Assembly: GCA_002422315.1 (NCBI GenBank)
Contig: DIUJ01000050.1
Coordinates: 18,473 to 82,472, forward strand
From: Bacteroidetes bacterium UBA6161
GTDB lineage: Bacteria; Bacteroidota; Bacteroidia; NS11-12g; UBA955
Length of the DNA stretch: 64,000 nt
Direction: 5' to 3'
The notes below the pieces were generated by a model. That model saw only the letters and a program-made list of their open reading frames with translations. It was not told the origin of the DNA and made no database searches. The first letter of the stretch is position 1, and every line of letters begins with the position of its first letter. Both the position numbers and the translations under genes were made by a program. Below, one piece after another: positions 9,659 through 20,944 of this stretch.

Positions 9659-10894
9659 ATGAAAAGTAAAGAAAACAAATGTTCCTTTTGTGGAAGGAAA
9701 AGCGACGAAACATCCATGTTAATCTCTGGTCCAGATGTAAATATTTGTGACAATTGTGTTGTTCAAGCGCATGATATAGTTTCGGAAGAACTTACCAAAG
9801 GAGGTGTTCAGAATAAAAACGCAAAGGCAAAAGACGTAAAACTTCAAACGCCAGGCGAACTAAAAAAACATTTGGATCAATACGTTATTGGACAAGATGA
9901 AGCAAAAAAAGTATTGAGTGTAGCAGTATACAACCATTATAAAAGGCTATTGTCTAAAAACAATAAAGACGATGTAGAAATAGACAAATCCAATATTTTA
10001 ATTATAGGAAAGACTGGATCTGGAAAAACCTTATTGGCAAAAACACTTGCCAAAGCATTAAATGTTCCATTTTGTATAGCAGATGCGACTGTTCTTACAG
10101 AAGCAGGATATGTTGGAGAAGACGTTGAAAGTATAATCTCTAGACTTTTACAGGCTGCCGATTATGATGAAGAAGCTGCCCAAAAAGGAATTGTTTACCT
10201 AGACGAAATAGACAAAATATCTAGAAAAAGTGCTAATCCTTCTATTACCAGAGATGTATCTGGAGAAGGAGTTCAACAAGGTTTATTAAAACTACTAGAA
10301 GGAACTGTGGCAAATATTGCCCCACAAGGAGGCCGCAAACACCCCGACCAAAAATATATTAAAGTAGATACTAGCAATATATTGTTTATATGTGGAGGCG
10401 CTTTTGAAGGCATTGAAAATATTATAAAAAGACGCGTAAACTCCAATGCATTAGGATTTAAAGTACAGCATGAGAAGAAAGAAATTTCTGATGAAAATAT
10501 TTTACACTACACCCTACCCGAAGATTTAAAAAACTTTGGATTAATCCCTGAAATTATAGGAAGACTTCCAGTGGTTACAGCCCTTGACGAACTGGATGCA
10601 AAAGCGCTTTTAAAAATACTTACCGAACCAAAAAATGCTATCATTAAACAGTATGAGAAACTTTTTGATATGGATGGAGTAAAACTCAAGATTGATTCCG
10701 ATGTACTAGACTTTATAGTTCATAAAGCTGTGGAACACAAACTTGGAGCTAGAGGCTTACGTTCTATTTGCGAACAGATTATGGTGGATTATATGTACGA
10801 AATCCCAGATAAAAAAACCAAAATAAAAGAATTAAATATCTCATTAAAAGATGTTCATTCCAAATTAGAGAAATACTTTAGTAGCGTGGCATAA
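9659..10894 (+). CDS. clpX: ATP-dependent Clp protease ATP-binding subunit ClpX
   Basis: AAA+ unfoldase that recognises tagged proteins and threads them into ClpP. The 411-residue protein has the N-terminal zinc-binding domain (Cys8, Cys11, Cys30, Cys33), Walker A GKTGSGKT (117-124), Walker [12 protein letters not shown] (Asp182, Glu183), the pore-loop GYVG (150-153), the RKH-type loop in QGGRKHPDQ, and the sensor-2 segment LGARGLRS near the C-terminus. Length is normal. It ends 2 bp before the UMF1 transporter gene, suggesting an operon. Confidence 0.96.
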   Translation: MKSKENKCSFCGRKSDETSMLISGPDVNICDNCVVQAHDIVSEELTKGGVQNKNAKAKDVKLQTPGELKKHLDQYVIGQDEAKKVLSVAVYNHYKRLLSKNNKDDVEIDKSNILIIGKTGSGKTLLAKTLAKALNVPFCIADATVLTEAGYVGEDVESIISRLLQAADYDEEAAQKGIVYLDEIDKISRKSANPSITRDVSGEGVQQGLLKLLEGTVANIAPQGGRKHPDQKYIKVDTSNILFICGGAFEGIENIIKRRVNSNALGFKVQHEKKEISDENILHYTLPEDLKNFGLIPEIIGRLPVVTALDELDAKALLKILTEPKNAIIKQYEKLFDMDGVKLKIDSDVLDFIVHKAVEHKLGARGLRSICEQIMVDYMYEIPDKKTKIKELNISLKDVHSKLEKYFSSVA

Positions 10895-10896
10895 AT

Positions 10897-12177
10897 ATGG
10901 AAAAAAACAACCCCAAAATAACCAATGCATGGTGCATGTATGATTGGGCTAATTCTGTTTTTTCCCTGATAATAACCTCTGCAATTTTCCCTATTTATTT
11001 TGAAGCTACTACGGGTGGAGCTAATGCTACAATACAAATATGGGGAATGACTTTTGTGAACAGTGCACTCCATTCTTATATTCTGGCAGTAGCTTTTTTA
11101 TTGGTAGCTCTTATAAACCCTCTCCTATCTGGCATATCCGATAGCTTGGGATTGAAAAAAATATGGATGGTGTTTTTTACACTTGTTGGTAGCATAGGTT
11201 GCATAAGCTTGTATGCATTCACAAGCAGTACTATTTGGATAGGCATCGTTGGGTTTGCAGTAGCCACTATAGGCTATGCAGGGAGTTTGGTTTTTTATAA
11301 TTCTTACTTGCCCGAAATTGCCAGTTCCAATAATTTTGACAAACTAAGCGCCAGAGGCTTTTCATTTGGATATGTAGGTGCGGTTATTCTATTGGTCATA
11401 AACCTCATATTTATTACATTTTATTCCGATTTCGGATTTGCAAGCAAAGGCTATGCAACTCGATTTTCATTTCTAACGGTTGGAGTTTGGTGGATTGGGT
11501 TTGCATTAATCCCTTTTTACTATCTCCCCAAAGACATAAGAAAAAAAAATGTACAAGGACTTTTAAGCAAGGGATATAAAGAGATAAAAACTGTTTTCGA
11601 TAGCATACAAAAAGTACCTATTCAGAAAAGATTTTTAGCATCCTTTTTCTTCTATTCTATGGGCACCCAAACGGTAATGTATGTTGCTGCTTTATTTGGT
11701 ACTGCAGAGTTAAAACTAGAAGCAAATAATTTAATCATCGTAATACTTCTTATACAGTTACTCGCCATAGTTGGTGCTTCTTTTTTCGCTAAAATATCAC
11801 AAACCAAGGGAACATTCTTATCCTTAAGTATAATGATAGGCTTGTGGATAATTGTATGCATAGGGGCATATTATACAACAACTGCAAATGAGTTTTATAT
11901 TTTAGCTGCATTAGTAGGTACTGTAATGGGAGGAATCCAAAGTCAATCCAGATCGGCTTATGCTTTTATAATTCCTGGAAACAAAGACAATGCATCCTAT
12001 TTTAGTTTTTATGAGTTTACAGAGAAAATAGCCATAGTGATAGGAACTTTTAGCTATGGGTATTTTATAGAATTAACAGGTGGTATGCGCAACAGTATTT
12101 TACTTTTGGCCTGTTACTTTGTAATTGGCTTGCTACTTATGCTTAGGCTTATGCGCTACAATTACAAAACAATATAG
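10897..12177 (+). CDS. MFS transporter, UMF1 (Atg22-like) family
   Basis: A 426-residue integral inner-membrane protein with about 12 hydrophobic helices. The N-terminal signature NAWCMYDWANSVFSLIITSAIFP is that of the UMF1/Atg22-like MFS family (Pfam MFS_1-related Atg22), and the characteristic SQSRSAYAFIIP and FYEFTEKIAIVIGTFSYG segments are in the C-terminal half. Yeast Atg22 exports amino acids from the vacuole; the bacterial substrate is not known. It starts 2 bp after clpX. The convergent exonuclease gene begins its 3' end 2 bp after this stop codon. Confidence 0.85.
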   Translation: MEKNNPKITNAWCMYDWANSVFSLIITSAIFPIYFEATTGGANATIQIWGMTFVNSALHSYILAVAFLLVALINPLLSGISDSLGLKKIWMVFFTLVGSIGCISLYAFTSSTIWIGIVGFAVATIGYAGSLVFYNSYLPEIASSNNFDKLSARGFSFGYVGAVILLVINLIFITFYSDFGFASKGYATRFSFLTVGVWWIGFALIPFYYLPKDIRKKNVQGLLSKGYKEIKTVFDSIQKVPIQKRFLASFFFYSMGTQTVMYVAALFGTAELKLEANNLIIVILLIQLLAIVGASFFAKISQTKGTFLSLSIMIGLWIIVCIGAYYTTTANEFYILAALVGTVMGGIQSQSRSAYAFIIPGNKDNASYFSFYEFTEKIAIVIGTFSYGYFIELTGGMRNSILLLACYFVIGLLLMLRLMRYNYKTI

Positions 12178-12178
12178 T

Positions 12179-12904
12179 CTACCCTTCTATTATTTTATCA
12201 TCGGCAAAGGGAACTAATCCTTTCATACGCATCAATACTCTTGCAGTTGTAATTACATCTTTAATGCAATATTTGTCTATCCTTTCCAAGTCGTTTTCGT
12301 CCCAATAAACGCCACCAACCTTACTGCCATCTATATCATCCTTAGGAGAAGGAATACCAAGAGTAGCCGACAATAAATTCAAGGAAGTATAAGACTTAAA
12401 ATCTCCAAACTTCCATAATTCCATTGTGTCTAAATGCTTAACTTCCCATGGCTTAAGGCCAGACATATCCAACATTTGAGGCAATGGGATATTGTTTATA
12501 ACCATTCTTCTACATAAATATGGGATATCAAATTCCCTCCCATTGTGCGAACAAAACCGGAAATGTGTAGAATTAAAATGCTTGTGCAACATGTCTGCAA
12601 AGTTATGGAGTAGCTCTTCTTCATTGTGGCTACTGAATGTCTTAACCCTAAAAGTCCATTCATTTTCCAACTTGGCAAATACACCACAACCTATGGAAAT
12701 TATTTTTCCAAATTCACTATAAATAGCTGCATTTCTATAGATTGATTCTGGCGTATCACTTTCATTTTTAATTAAATTACTTGCTTTTCTTTTCCAAAGT
12801 GCCTTCCAATTCTCGTCTAACTCTTCAAAAGATTTTTTATTTGAAACAGTTTCAATATCTATAACAAGAACATGTCTTAAATCAATTTCTTCTAAAATTC
12901 TCAT
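12179..12904 (-). CDS. PolB-like 3'-5' exonuclease
   Basis: A 241-residue DnaQ-fold exonuclease of the predicted 3'-5' exonuclease PolB-like group (DEDDy). Exo I is VLVIDIETV (Asp16, Glu18), Exo II is SHNGREFDIPYLCRR, and Exo III is KYCIKDVITTARV with Tyr and Asp in the expected spacing. No polymerase or other domain is attached. It likely trims single-stranded DNA in repair, but the precise role is not established. It is the downstream partner of the GH3 gene (4 bp gap), and its 3' end abuts the convergent UMF1 gene. Confidence 0.85.
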   Translation of the reverse strand: MRILEEIDLRHVLVIDIETVSNKKSFEELDENWKALWKRKASNLIKNESDTPESIYRNAAIYSEFGKIISIGCGVFAKLENEWTFRVKTFSSHNEEELLHNFADMLHKHFNSTHFRFCSHNGREFDIPYLCRRMVINNIPLPQMLDMSGLKPWEVKHLDTMELWKFGDFKSYTSLNLLSATLGIPSPKDDIDGSKVGGVYWDENDLERIDKYCIKDVITTARVLMRMKGLVPFADDKIIEG

Positions 12905-12908
12905 AAGC

Positions 12909-14432
12909 CTATATACTTTGTTGGTTTAACAATGCTAATATCTCGTCCATAATAATCCTATTGTTGCTAAGTCGAGGAATTTTATTTTGTCCTCCAAGCT
13001 TCCCTTTTGACTTCAGCCATTTCTCAAATGTTCCTTTGGGTATACTTTGAACCAAGGGCATTTTAAGGGCTATATCCTTGTGTCTTTTGGCTTCGTAGTC
13101 TGAATTTAATTCTTTTAGTTTACTATCTAGTAATTTCCTAAATTCTTCTAAACTATCTGGTTCTGATTCAAATTCTACCAACCATTGATGCCCAGCGTTA
13201 TCTGGGTCGGTAAGGTATACAGGTGCTGCGCTGTAGTCTCTTAGCAAGGCATTGGTTTGAGAACAAGCATATTCTATAGCCGTATCTGCATTGTCTATCA
13301 TTAGTTCTTCTCCAAAAGCATTGATAAACAATTTAGTTCTTCCTGTTATGTGAAATCTATATGGTTTTATGGTTTCAAATTGAATGGTATCGCCAATAAT
13401 ATATCGCCATAGTCCACTTTGGGTAGTAATAACTACTGCATAATTTACTCCAGGTTCCACCTGCCACAAGGGTAACACTTTTTGGTTTGGGCTCCCAAAT
13501 TCACTCATTGGAATAAATTCATAAAACACACTGTAGTGTGGCAAAAGGGTTAGCAATCTTGAATTAGGATCTGTTTGAACTCCGAAAAATCCTTCAGAAG
13601 CATTGTAAGTTTCTAAATAGGTTACCTTATCAGACGGTAAGAATTTTTTAAACTGTTCTCTATATGGAGCAAAATTAACGCCACCATGTATGTAAAGTTC
13701 TAAGTTAGGCCAAACTTCTAACATATTTGCTTTGCCTGTTGTTTCCAACATTCTTTCAAACAATACAAGGGTCCATGTGGGCACACCAGATATACTTGTA
13801 ACATTTTCGTTTACAGTCTCTTTCACCATCATATCCAACTTCTTTTCCCAATCGCCTAGCAAGGCTACAGATTCTGTTGGTGTTTTTAGTAAACTTGCCC
13901 AAATTGGCAAATGTTTCATCATAACTGCTGATAAATCCCCATAAAAAGAGTTCTCATTTAATGGATTAACACTGTTACTACCACCTATTAAAAGGCCTTT
14001 GCCATCAAAAATTTTACTTTCAGGGTGTTGGTTCATGAAAAGAGTAAGCGCATCTCTGCCTCCCTGAAAATGACAATTCTCTAAAATCTCAAAACTAACA
14101 GGGATAAATTTGCTTTTGCTGTCTGTTGTTCCACTGCTTTTTGCAAACCAAGTGATTTCAGATGGCCACAATATATTTTGGGAACCCTGAAGCATTTGTT
14201 CAATTTTTGGGGCTAAATCTTCATAACTATGAATAGGTATTTCTTTTGCAAATTGCTCGTAAGTAGTTATTGATTTAAAATCAAATTGTCTCCCAAAATC
14301 CGTATCTCTTGCTTCTTTTAACAAGTTTATTATCAAATCCTTTTGTATGGAATCCGAGTTCTGAATGGCATAATTAAAAGACTGTAACCTTCTTTTGAAA
14401 TACCAACCCAACAAAGAATTAATGATTGCCAT
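12909..14432 (-). CDS. GH3-family acyl-acid-amido synthetase
   Basis: A 507-residue member of the GH3 auxin-responsive family, ANL-superfamily adenylating enzymes. Motif A FAKSSGTTDSKSKFIPV (SSGTT at 99-103), YNASEGFFGVQ near 295-305, GLWRYIIGDTIQF and the hinge-region FGEELM are all present. Plant GH3 enzymes join amino acids to jasmonate or auxin; bacterial members of this type are common in Bacteroidota but their acyl acid and amine substrates are unknown. It is cotranscribed with the exonuclease gene 4 bp downstream. Confidence 0.85.
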   Translation of the reverse strand: MAIINSLLGWYFKRRLQSFNYAIQNSDSIQKDLIINLLKEARDTDFGRQFDFKSITTYEQFAKEIPIHSYEDLAPKIEQMLQGSQNILWPSEITWFAKSSGTTDSKSKFIPVSFEILENCHFQGGRDALTLFMNQHPESKIFDGKGLLIGGSNSVNPLNENSFYGDLSAVMMKHLPIWASLLKTPTESVALLGDWEKKLDMMVKETVNENVTSISGVPTWTLVLFERMLETTGKANMLEVWPNLELYIHGGVNFAPYREQFKKFLPSDKVTYLETYNASEGFFGVQTDPNSRLLTLLPHYSVFYEFIPMSEFGSPNQKVLPLWQVEPGVNYAVVITTQSGLWRYIIGDTIQFETIKPYRFHITGRTKLFINAFGEELMIDNADTAIEYACSQTNALLRDYSAAPVYLTDPDNAGHQWLVEFESEPDSLEEFRKLLDSKLKELNSDYEAKRHKDIALKMPLVQSIPKGTFEKWLKSKGKLGGQNKIPRLSNNRIIMDEILALLNQQSI

Positions 14433-14576
14433 TTAATGTAAATTTAATGTGCGCAATTTAACATTTAATTTTACACATTTAAAAAACTTGTGATTTATCT
14501 GCCCCATTGATTTATTAACATAGATTAAGTTTTAAGAACAAAACAAACATGAAATTTGCAGTTCAAAATATATACT

Positions 14577-15113
14577 ATGGAAAATTTAACAAACTGGGTG
14601 CTAGACCCAACACACAGCGAAATCTTATTTAAAGTAAAACACCTTATGATAACCTATGTAAAAGGTGAATTCAGAAATTTTTCTGCAACAATTAAAAGCA
14701 GCGGAAATGATTTTAACAAGGCATCTATTGAAGCTACTATTGATACAAATTCGATTTTTACAAATAACGACGACAGAGATGCACACTTAAAAAGCGCTGA
14801 TTTTTTCGAAGTAGAACAATATGGACAAATTACCTTTGTTGGGAAATCTTTTACAGCAAAAGGAGAAGAAGAATATAGCTTAAAGGGTGATTTGACCATT
14901 AAAGGCATAAGCAAAGAAGTGGAAATTGACGTAGAATTTGGTGGTTTAAACACAGACCCTTGGGGAAACTCAAAAGCAGGATTTTCTTTTGAAACCAAAA
15001 TAAACAGAAAAGACTGGGGTTTAAACTGGAATGCAGCTTTGGAAACAGGCGGTGTATTGGTAAGCGAAGAAGTGAAAATTTCAGGAGAATTACAATTTGT
15101 AAAACAAGCTTAA
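14577..15113 (+). CDS. YceI family protein (cytosolic form)
   Basis: A 178-residue YceI domain, an antiparallel beta-barrel that binds isoprenoid-type lipids in characterised relatives. The conserved opening WVLDPTHSEILFKVKHLMI, SFEVEQYGQ-like segment with KSADFFEV, LTIKGISKEVEIDV and the C-terminal INRKDWGLNWNA motif are all seen. There is no signal peptide if the ATG at 14577 is used; the alternative ATG at 14549 is in another frame. E. coli YceI is periplasmic, so this one is probably a cytosolic version. A terminator follows. Confidence 0.9.
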   Translation: MENLTNWVLDPTHSEILFKVKHLMITYVKGEFRNFSATIKSSGNDFNKASIEATIDTNSIFTNNDDRDAHLKSADFFEVEQYGQITFVGKSFTAKGEEEYSLKGDLTIKGISKEVEIDVEFGGLNTDPWGNSKAGFSFETKINRKDWGLNWNAALETGGVLVSEEVKISGELQFVKQA

Positions 15114-15134
15114 ACTTGAATCTTCAAATTATGT

Positions 15135-15163
15135 AAAGCCACCCCAATTGGGTGGCTTTTTTT
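15135..15163 (+). terminator. Intrinsic terminator of the YceI gene
   Basis: A 10 bp stem AAAGCCACCC / GGGTGGCTTT with a CAATT loop and a seven-T tail begins 21 bp after the YceI stop codon. Confidence 0.92.
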
Positions 15164-15477
15164 ATGAATTAAACCGAATTTAAGAGACTTTAGTACTTCT
15201 ACAAAAAATAAGTTTCTACATTTCTTTCTGCATTGTATAACTTTAGTAGGAAGAAATACTCCCTAGAAAGGCCAAGTCTCATAAGCGATTGTTCTTGATT
15301 CAAAAAAGGCAAAAACAATTTCGCAGGCAGGATTCCCTATCAACCAATCTAAGAAAAAAAGGGAAACAAAGTGTAAAAAGAAGCCAAATTCGAAAACATG
15401 GCTAGACAAAACCATTTATCGCTTTCATCTATACCATATATAAAAACTATTATTAATCTCAATACGCTGTTTTAACT
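15164..15477. other. Intergenic stretch before katG
   Basis: About 310 bp with no supported gene. I see no repeat of the families found elsewhere and no obvious peroxide-regulator operator; it ends at the -7 element of katG. Confidence 0.5.
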
Positions 15478-15485
15478 TATCTTTG
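15478..15485 (+). promoter_or_regulatory. -7 promoter element of katG
   Basis: TATCTTTG matches TAnnTTTG; it lies 58 nt upstream of the katG start codon, giving a normal leader rather than a leaderless mRNA. Confidence 0.55.
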
Positions 15486-15495
15486 CGTTGTTTAA

Positions 15496-17817
<2,322 letters not shown>

Positions 17818-17842
17818 TTCAATCTCTTATTTCTTTTTCCAG

Positions 17843-17876
17843 AAAAGCACTTCACTTATTGGTGGAGTGCTTTTTT
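17843..17876 (+). terminator. Intrinsic terminator of katG
   Basis: A 13 bp stem with one G-T pair (AAAAGCACTTCAC / GTGGAGTGCTTTT) and a six-base loop, followed by a T-run, starts 25 bp after the katG stop. Confidence 0.9.
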
Positions 17877-17996
17877 GTTTTAAAGTGCATCTAAACTTAT
17901 AACCTCTTCCCCCTCCGTATAGTTACATTATATAGAAAAACCATGTTTCTTAGTGTTCCAAATGAACATTTTAAGAAATAAAATGCTATATGATGT

Positions 17997-18464
17997 ATGA
18001 AAATATTCGAATACCGCCAAACCCAAAAACTACCTATCAGTATTGAAAAAGCTTGGGAATTTTTCTCTTCTCCAAAAAACTTAAAGGAAATTACCCCACC
18101 CTACATGGGTTTTGATATCACTAGCCAAAATCTTAATCCCAAAATGCATGCAGGAATGATAATTAGCTATAAAGTTAGTCCGCTTTTAGGTATAAAAATG
18201 ACATGGGTAACAGAAATAACCCACGTGCAAGAACCTAATTTTTTTGTAGATGAACAAAGATTTGGACCCTATAGCCTTTGGCACCATCAACACCATTTTA
18301 AGGAAATAGAAAATGGAATAGAGATGACAGATATAATAAACTACAAAGCACCCTTGGGTATACTTGGACAAATAGTTACACCATTTATAGTTACTCCTAA
18401 ACTTCAAGAAATATTTGACCATAGAAAAAAAGTGCTCTTAGATTTGTTTGGTGAGTACAAATAA
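17997..18464 (+). CDS. SRPBCC (START-like) family protein
   Basis: A 155-residue soluble protein of the SRPBCC/polyketide cyclase-dehydrase family. The N-terminal strand and helix FEYRQTQKLPISIEKAWEFFSSPKNLKEITPP is characteristic, as is TDIINYKAPLGILGQIVTPFIV and the long C-terminal helix LQEIFDHRKKVL. Members of this group bind small hydrophobic ligands; some sit next to photolyase or nucleoside-diphosphate-sugar epimerases, but here there is no informative neighbour. It is convergent with the thioredoxin-fold gene at 18510. Confidence 0.85.
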   Translation: MKIFEYRQTQKLPISIEKAWEFFSSPKNLKEITPPYMGFDITSQNLNPKMHAGMIISYKVSPLLGIKMTWVTEITHVQEPNFFVDEQRFGPYSLWHHQHHFKEIENGIEMTDIINYKAPLGILGQIVTPFIVTPKLQEIFDHRKKVLLDLFGEYK

Positions 18465-18509
18465 GATTTTGGCATTTCAGTATAAAAGGAATTTACTCCA
18501 CTCCCCTAG

Positions 18510-19646
18510 CTACTTTTTTGCCAATTCTTCCTCTATCAATTTTTTCAAGGTTTCATAATCGTCAGGTTTGTTGCCCGAGCTGCGGTATAGTACCTCGCCA
18601 CGAGAATTGATTAAGATTTTAGTAGGAAAAGCTTTTACATCAAATTTACTGATATACTCCTGACTGTCGTATAGCATATTGAGGTCTAGTTTAAATTTGG
18701 TTTTATATTCATCAATATCCTCTTGCTTATCAAAAGAATACAATTCTACTTTTAATTGGTCTTCGGTAAAATTATTTCTAAGTTTTTGCATTACTTTAAA
18801 ACTCTGGAAACAAGGGTTGCAACCTATAAACCAAAAATCGAGTAGGGTAAGGGCTTGGAATTCTTTCTTTGGGTCAAAGTTTTGTTGTAAGGAATCTCGC
18901 TTATGATTTCTTGCTTTTTGTCTCTTATGCAATTGGATAGCAGCCTCTTTTAAATATAAATTTGTGGTATCTATAGGAAATATAGGGCAATTCTTTCTCT
19001 CTTCTCCATTTATATTAAAATATTCAAACTCCAAGTGAAAAAATGCAGACTGCATATTACTTATGGAATTAATCTCTCTTATCAAAAGCGTTTTCTTTTC
19101 TATAAACAACCTAATGTTCTTTCCGTATAATGAGTGTTTTAAATCAAAAATGTAAGTAGAATCATTTAATGACAAAAGATTTTCTTTGTGTTGTTTTTTT
19201 GTAAATAAAGTTCCATTCTCTAGTGGTGTAAAATATATGAGAGTTACAAAGTTTGTAGGAGGATTATACAAATACCTTTTCTTTTTCCAACCTTCAAATT
19301 TTGTAAAGCTATCAAAAAACAAATTGTAAGAATAGCTCCAAAAAGATTCATTTGCATTGGATTTTATTAATAGATTCAAAGTCTCGTCAATAGATATAAC
19401 ATTAGAACTATAAAGGAGTTTATTCTGTTTCTCTAATACCTTGCTTACCTCAAAGAAATGTTTAAAAACAACAATTCTCTGATGATTTGAACTCCAAGAA
19501 GAGTCTTTGATAGAAAAACCTAACTGTTTTATTTGTTTATAGGCATTTATTACATCTGCTACTTTGTGTTGGGCATGAATAAAGTTAGCAGAGATAAAAA
19601 GCCATAAGAGGAAAACACGGCGTTTAAAGTGGTAAAGTATTTTCAT
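18510..19646 (-). CDS. Secreted TlpA-like thioredoxin-fold protein, paralogue 1 (CNPC)
   Basis: A 378-residue exported protein: signal peptide (hydrophobic segment RRVFLLWLFISANFIHA, cut before QHK), an unassigned N-terminal domain of about 220 residues, and a C-terminal TlpA/AhpC-type thioredoxin domain. The active site is DFWFIGCNPCFQSF and the cis-proline segment is VKAFPTKILINSRGE. Family knowledge suggests a periplasmic or surface thiol-disulfide reductase. The N-terminal domain, with FIEKKTLLIREI followed by a strand and a second tyrosine-rich strand, weakly recalls LolA/MucB-like folds, but that is a guess. It is nearly identical to the 22118 protein over the first 45 and last 180 residues, and diverged in between, which is a mosaic pattern. 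Confidence 0.85.
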   Translation of the reverse strand: MKILYHFKRRVFLLWLFISANFIHAQHKVADVINAYKQIKQLGFSIKDSSWSSNHQRIVVFKHFFEVSKVLEKQNKLLYSSNVISIDETLNLLIKSNANESFWSYSYNLFFDSFTKFEGWKKKRYLYNPPTNFVTLIYFTPLENGTLFTKKQHKENLLSLNDSTYIFDLKHSLYGKNIRLFIEKKTLLIREINSISNMQSAFFHLEFEYFNINGEERKNCPIFPIDTTNLYLKEAAIQLHKRQKARNHKRDSLQQNFDPKKEFQALTLLDFWFIGCNPCFQSFKVMQKLRNNFTEDQLKVELYSFDKQEDIDEYKTKFKLDLNMLYDSQEYISKFDVKAFPTKILINSRGEVLYRSSGNKPDDYETLKKLIEEELAKK

Positions 19647-19739
19647 TTTGTAAAAATAGTAAATTTTTATTCCAAAAATCTAGAATGATTTGCGTTTTGA
19701 AAACGCATTGGCTGTAGTTCCTTTTGAAACTATTAGGAT

Positions 19740-19775
19740 AGTGTAGTGTCCGGTGTCTGAGCGAAGCCGAAGACC
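19740..19775. repeat. Interspersed short repeat, copy 1
   Basis: The segment GGTGTCTGAGCGAAGCCGAA (about 19750-19770) recurs upstream of both HTH genes near 26007 and 27989. It can fold on the GTCT/AGAC ends. Here it lies in the 140 bp gap between two thioredoxin-fold paralogues. Confidence 0.7.
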
Positions 19776-19786
19776 CAAATTGGAGG

Positions 19787-20917
19787 CTACTTTTTTGCCA
19801 ACTCTTCCTCTATCAATTTTTTCAAGGTTTCGTAATCGTCTAGTTTGTTGCCAGAGCTGCGGTAAAGTACCTCGCCACGGGAATTGATTAAAAGAAAGGT
19901 TGGGTTTTGACTTATTTTATAGTATTGATGCAGATAGCTTGTGTCTTGTTCAAAAACTAGTTTTCTCTTATATTGTTTACTTAAAACTTCATTTCTTTCG
20001 ATACTATTGTATGTTATCATTCTAAGCCCTATGCCTAGCTTTTTTAATTTATTCTTCTCTTTGGCTAAATGTATTATTAAATCTTCTTTCTTTTCGCATG
20101 TTTCTGTCCAAAAACAAAATAAAGTATAATCCGTTGTATAGGCAGAAGGTGAATAATTATTTAAAATAGAATCTTTATATGCTGATTGGTTTAAGTTGTC
20201 TTGCTTGACTTTGGCAATTTTATTAATCCAAAATGTATTGTTTGAGGAATAAGGTAACAAAGAGTCGATTTCTTGGATATTGTCAAATTCGTATATTGCT
20301 TTGTAATTAAGTTTTTTAACTTCTATCATTCCAATATTAGAATTTTTTCTATCTAGACTTAACCTGCATTTCTCACCAAATAATTTAAAGTCTGTTTCAT
20401 AAACTTGTGATTTTTTATTCAAGCGATAGTTTAGTTTTTTGTTTAGAATTTCTTTTGCAAAAGGACCAATCTTAAATAACATAAAAACATACTGTTCGAA
20501 ATTCATTCTTAAATCTTCCTGATTTAAAGTAGGAGTGTAAAACGTTGTGTCAAATGTATATTTAGTTTGGTTATATCTAATCAGGTGCTTATCACTCGAT
20601 TTTATATATGATAATCTGTTGTTGTTTAAAACGGATACTGTAAGATTTTTATAACTAAAACTATCTAAATTGGAGTTATGAATATTTACAAAATGAGTCG
20701 TTGTATCCATTTTCTTAGCGTATGGATTATAGACAATTTGTGTAATTTTTACATTAATGTTTTCTTCTTTTATTTTTGAGATATGACTAATAATTAGGTT
20801 ATTGTTAGAATAGCTCGCAAGACTGTAAAAGAAAAATAAGGCAATAAAAAGACAGAGTTTAGTCTTAAAAATTCCGAATAGATGAAAGTTCCTTATAAAG
20901 TGCTTAAGAGTTTTCAT
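19787..20917 (-). CDS. Secreted thioredoxin-fold protein, paralogue 2 (broken CxxC)
   Basis: A 376-residue relative of the neighbouring TlpA-like proteins with an N-terminal membrane/signal segment (LCLFIALFFFYSLASYS). The thioredoxin domain is recognisable from YTLFCFWTETCEKKEDL, but the expected CxxC is TETCEKK, keeping only one cysteine, so it cannot do a standard dithiol exchange; the cis-proline region SQNPTFLLINSRGE is present. Most of the protein is diverged from paralogues 1 and 4, yet the last 35 or so residues (from LINSRGEVLYRSSGNK to the end) are almost identical to theirs, suggesting a gene-conversion tract at the 3' end. Confidence 0.8.
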   Translation of the reverse strand: MKTLKHFIRNFHLFGIFKTKLCLFIALFFFYSLASYSNNNLIISHISKIKEENINVKITQIVYNPYAKKMDTTTHFVNIHNSNLDSFSYKNLTVSVLNNNRLSYIKSSDKHLIRYNQTKYTFDTTFYTPTLNQEDLRMNFEQYVFMLFKIGPFAKEILNKKLNYRLNKKSQVYETDFKLFGEKCRLSLDRKNSNIGMIEVKKLNYKAIYEFDNIQEIDSLLPYSSNNTFWINKIAKVKQDNLNQSAYKDSILNNYSPSAYTTDYTLFCFWTETCEKKEDLIIHLAKEKNKLKKLGIGLRMITYNSIERNEVLSKQYKRKLVFEQDTSYLHQYYKISQNPTFLLINSRGEVLYRSSGNKLDDYETLKKLIEEELAKK

Positions 20918-20944
20918 TTTGTAAAAATAAAGAAAGAAGCAAAT

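Noticed and set aside
14549..14640. A start codon at 14549 for the YceI protein
   Set aside because: It is in a different frame and ends quickly; the family start MENLTNW fits the ATG at 14577.
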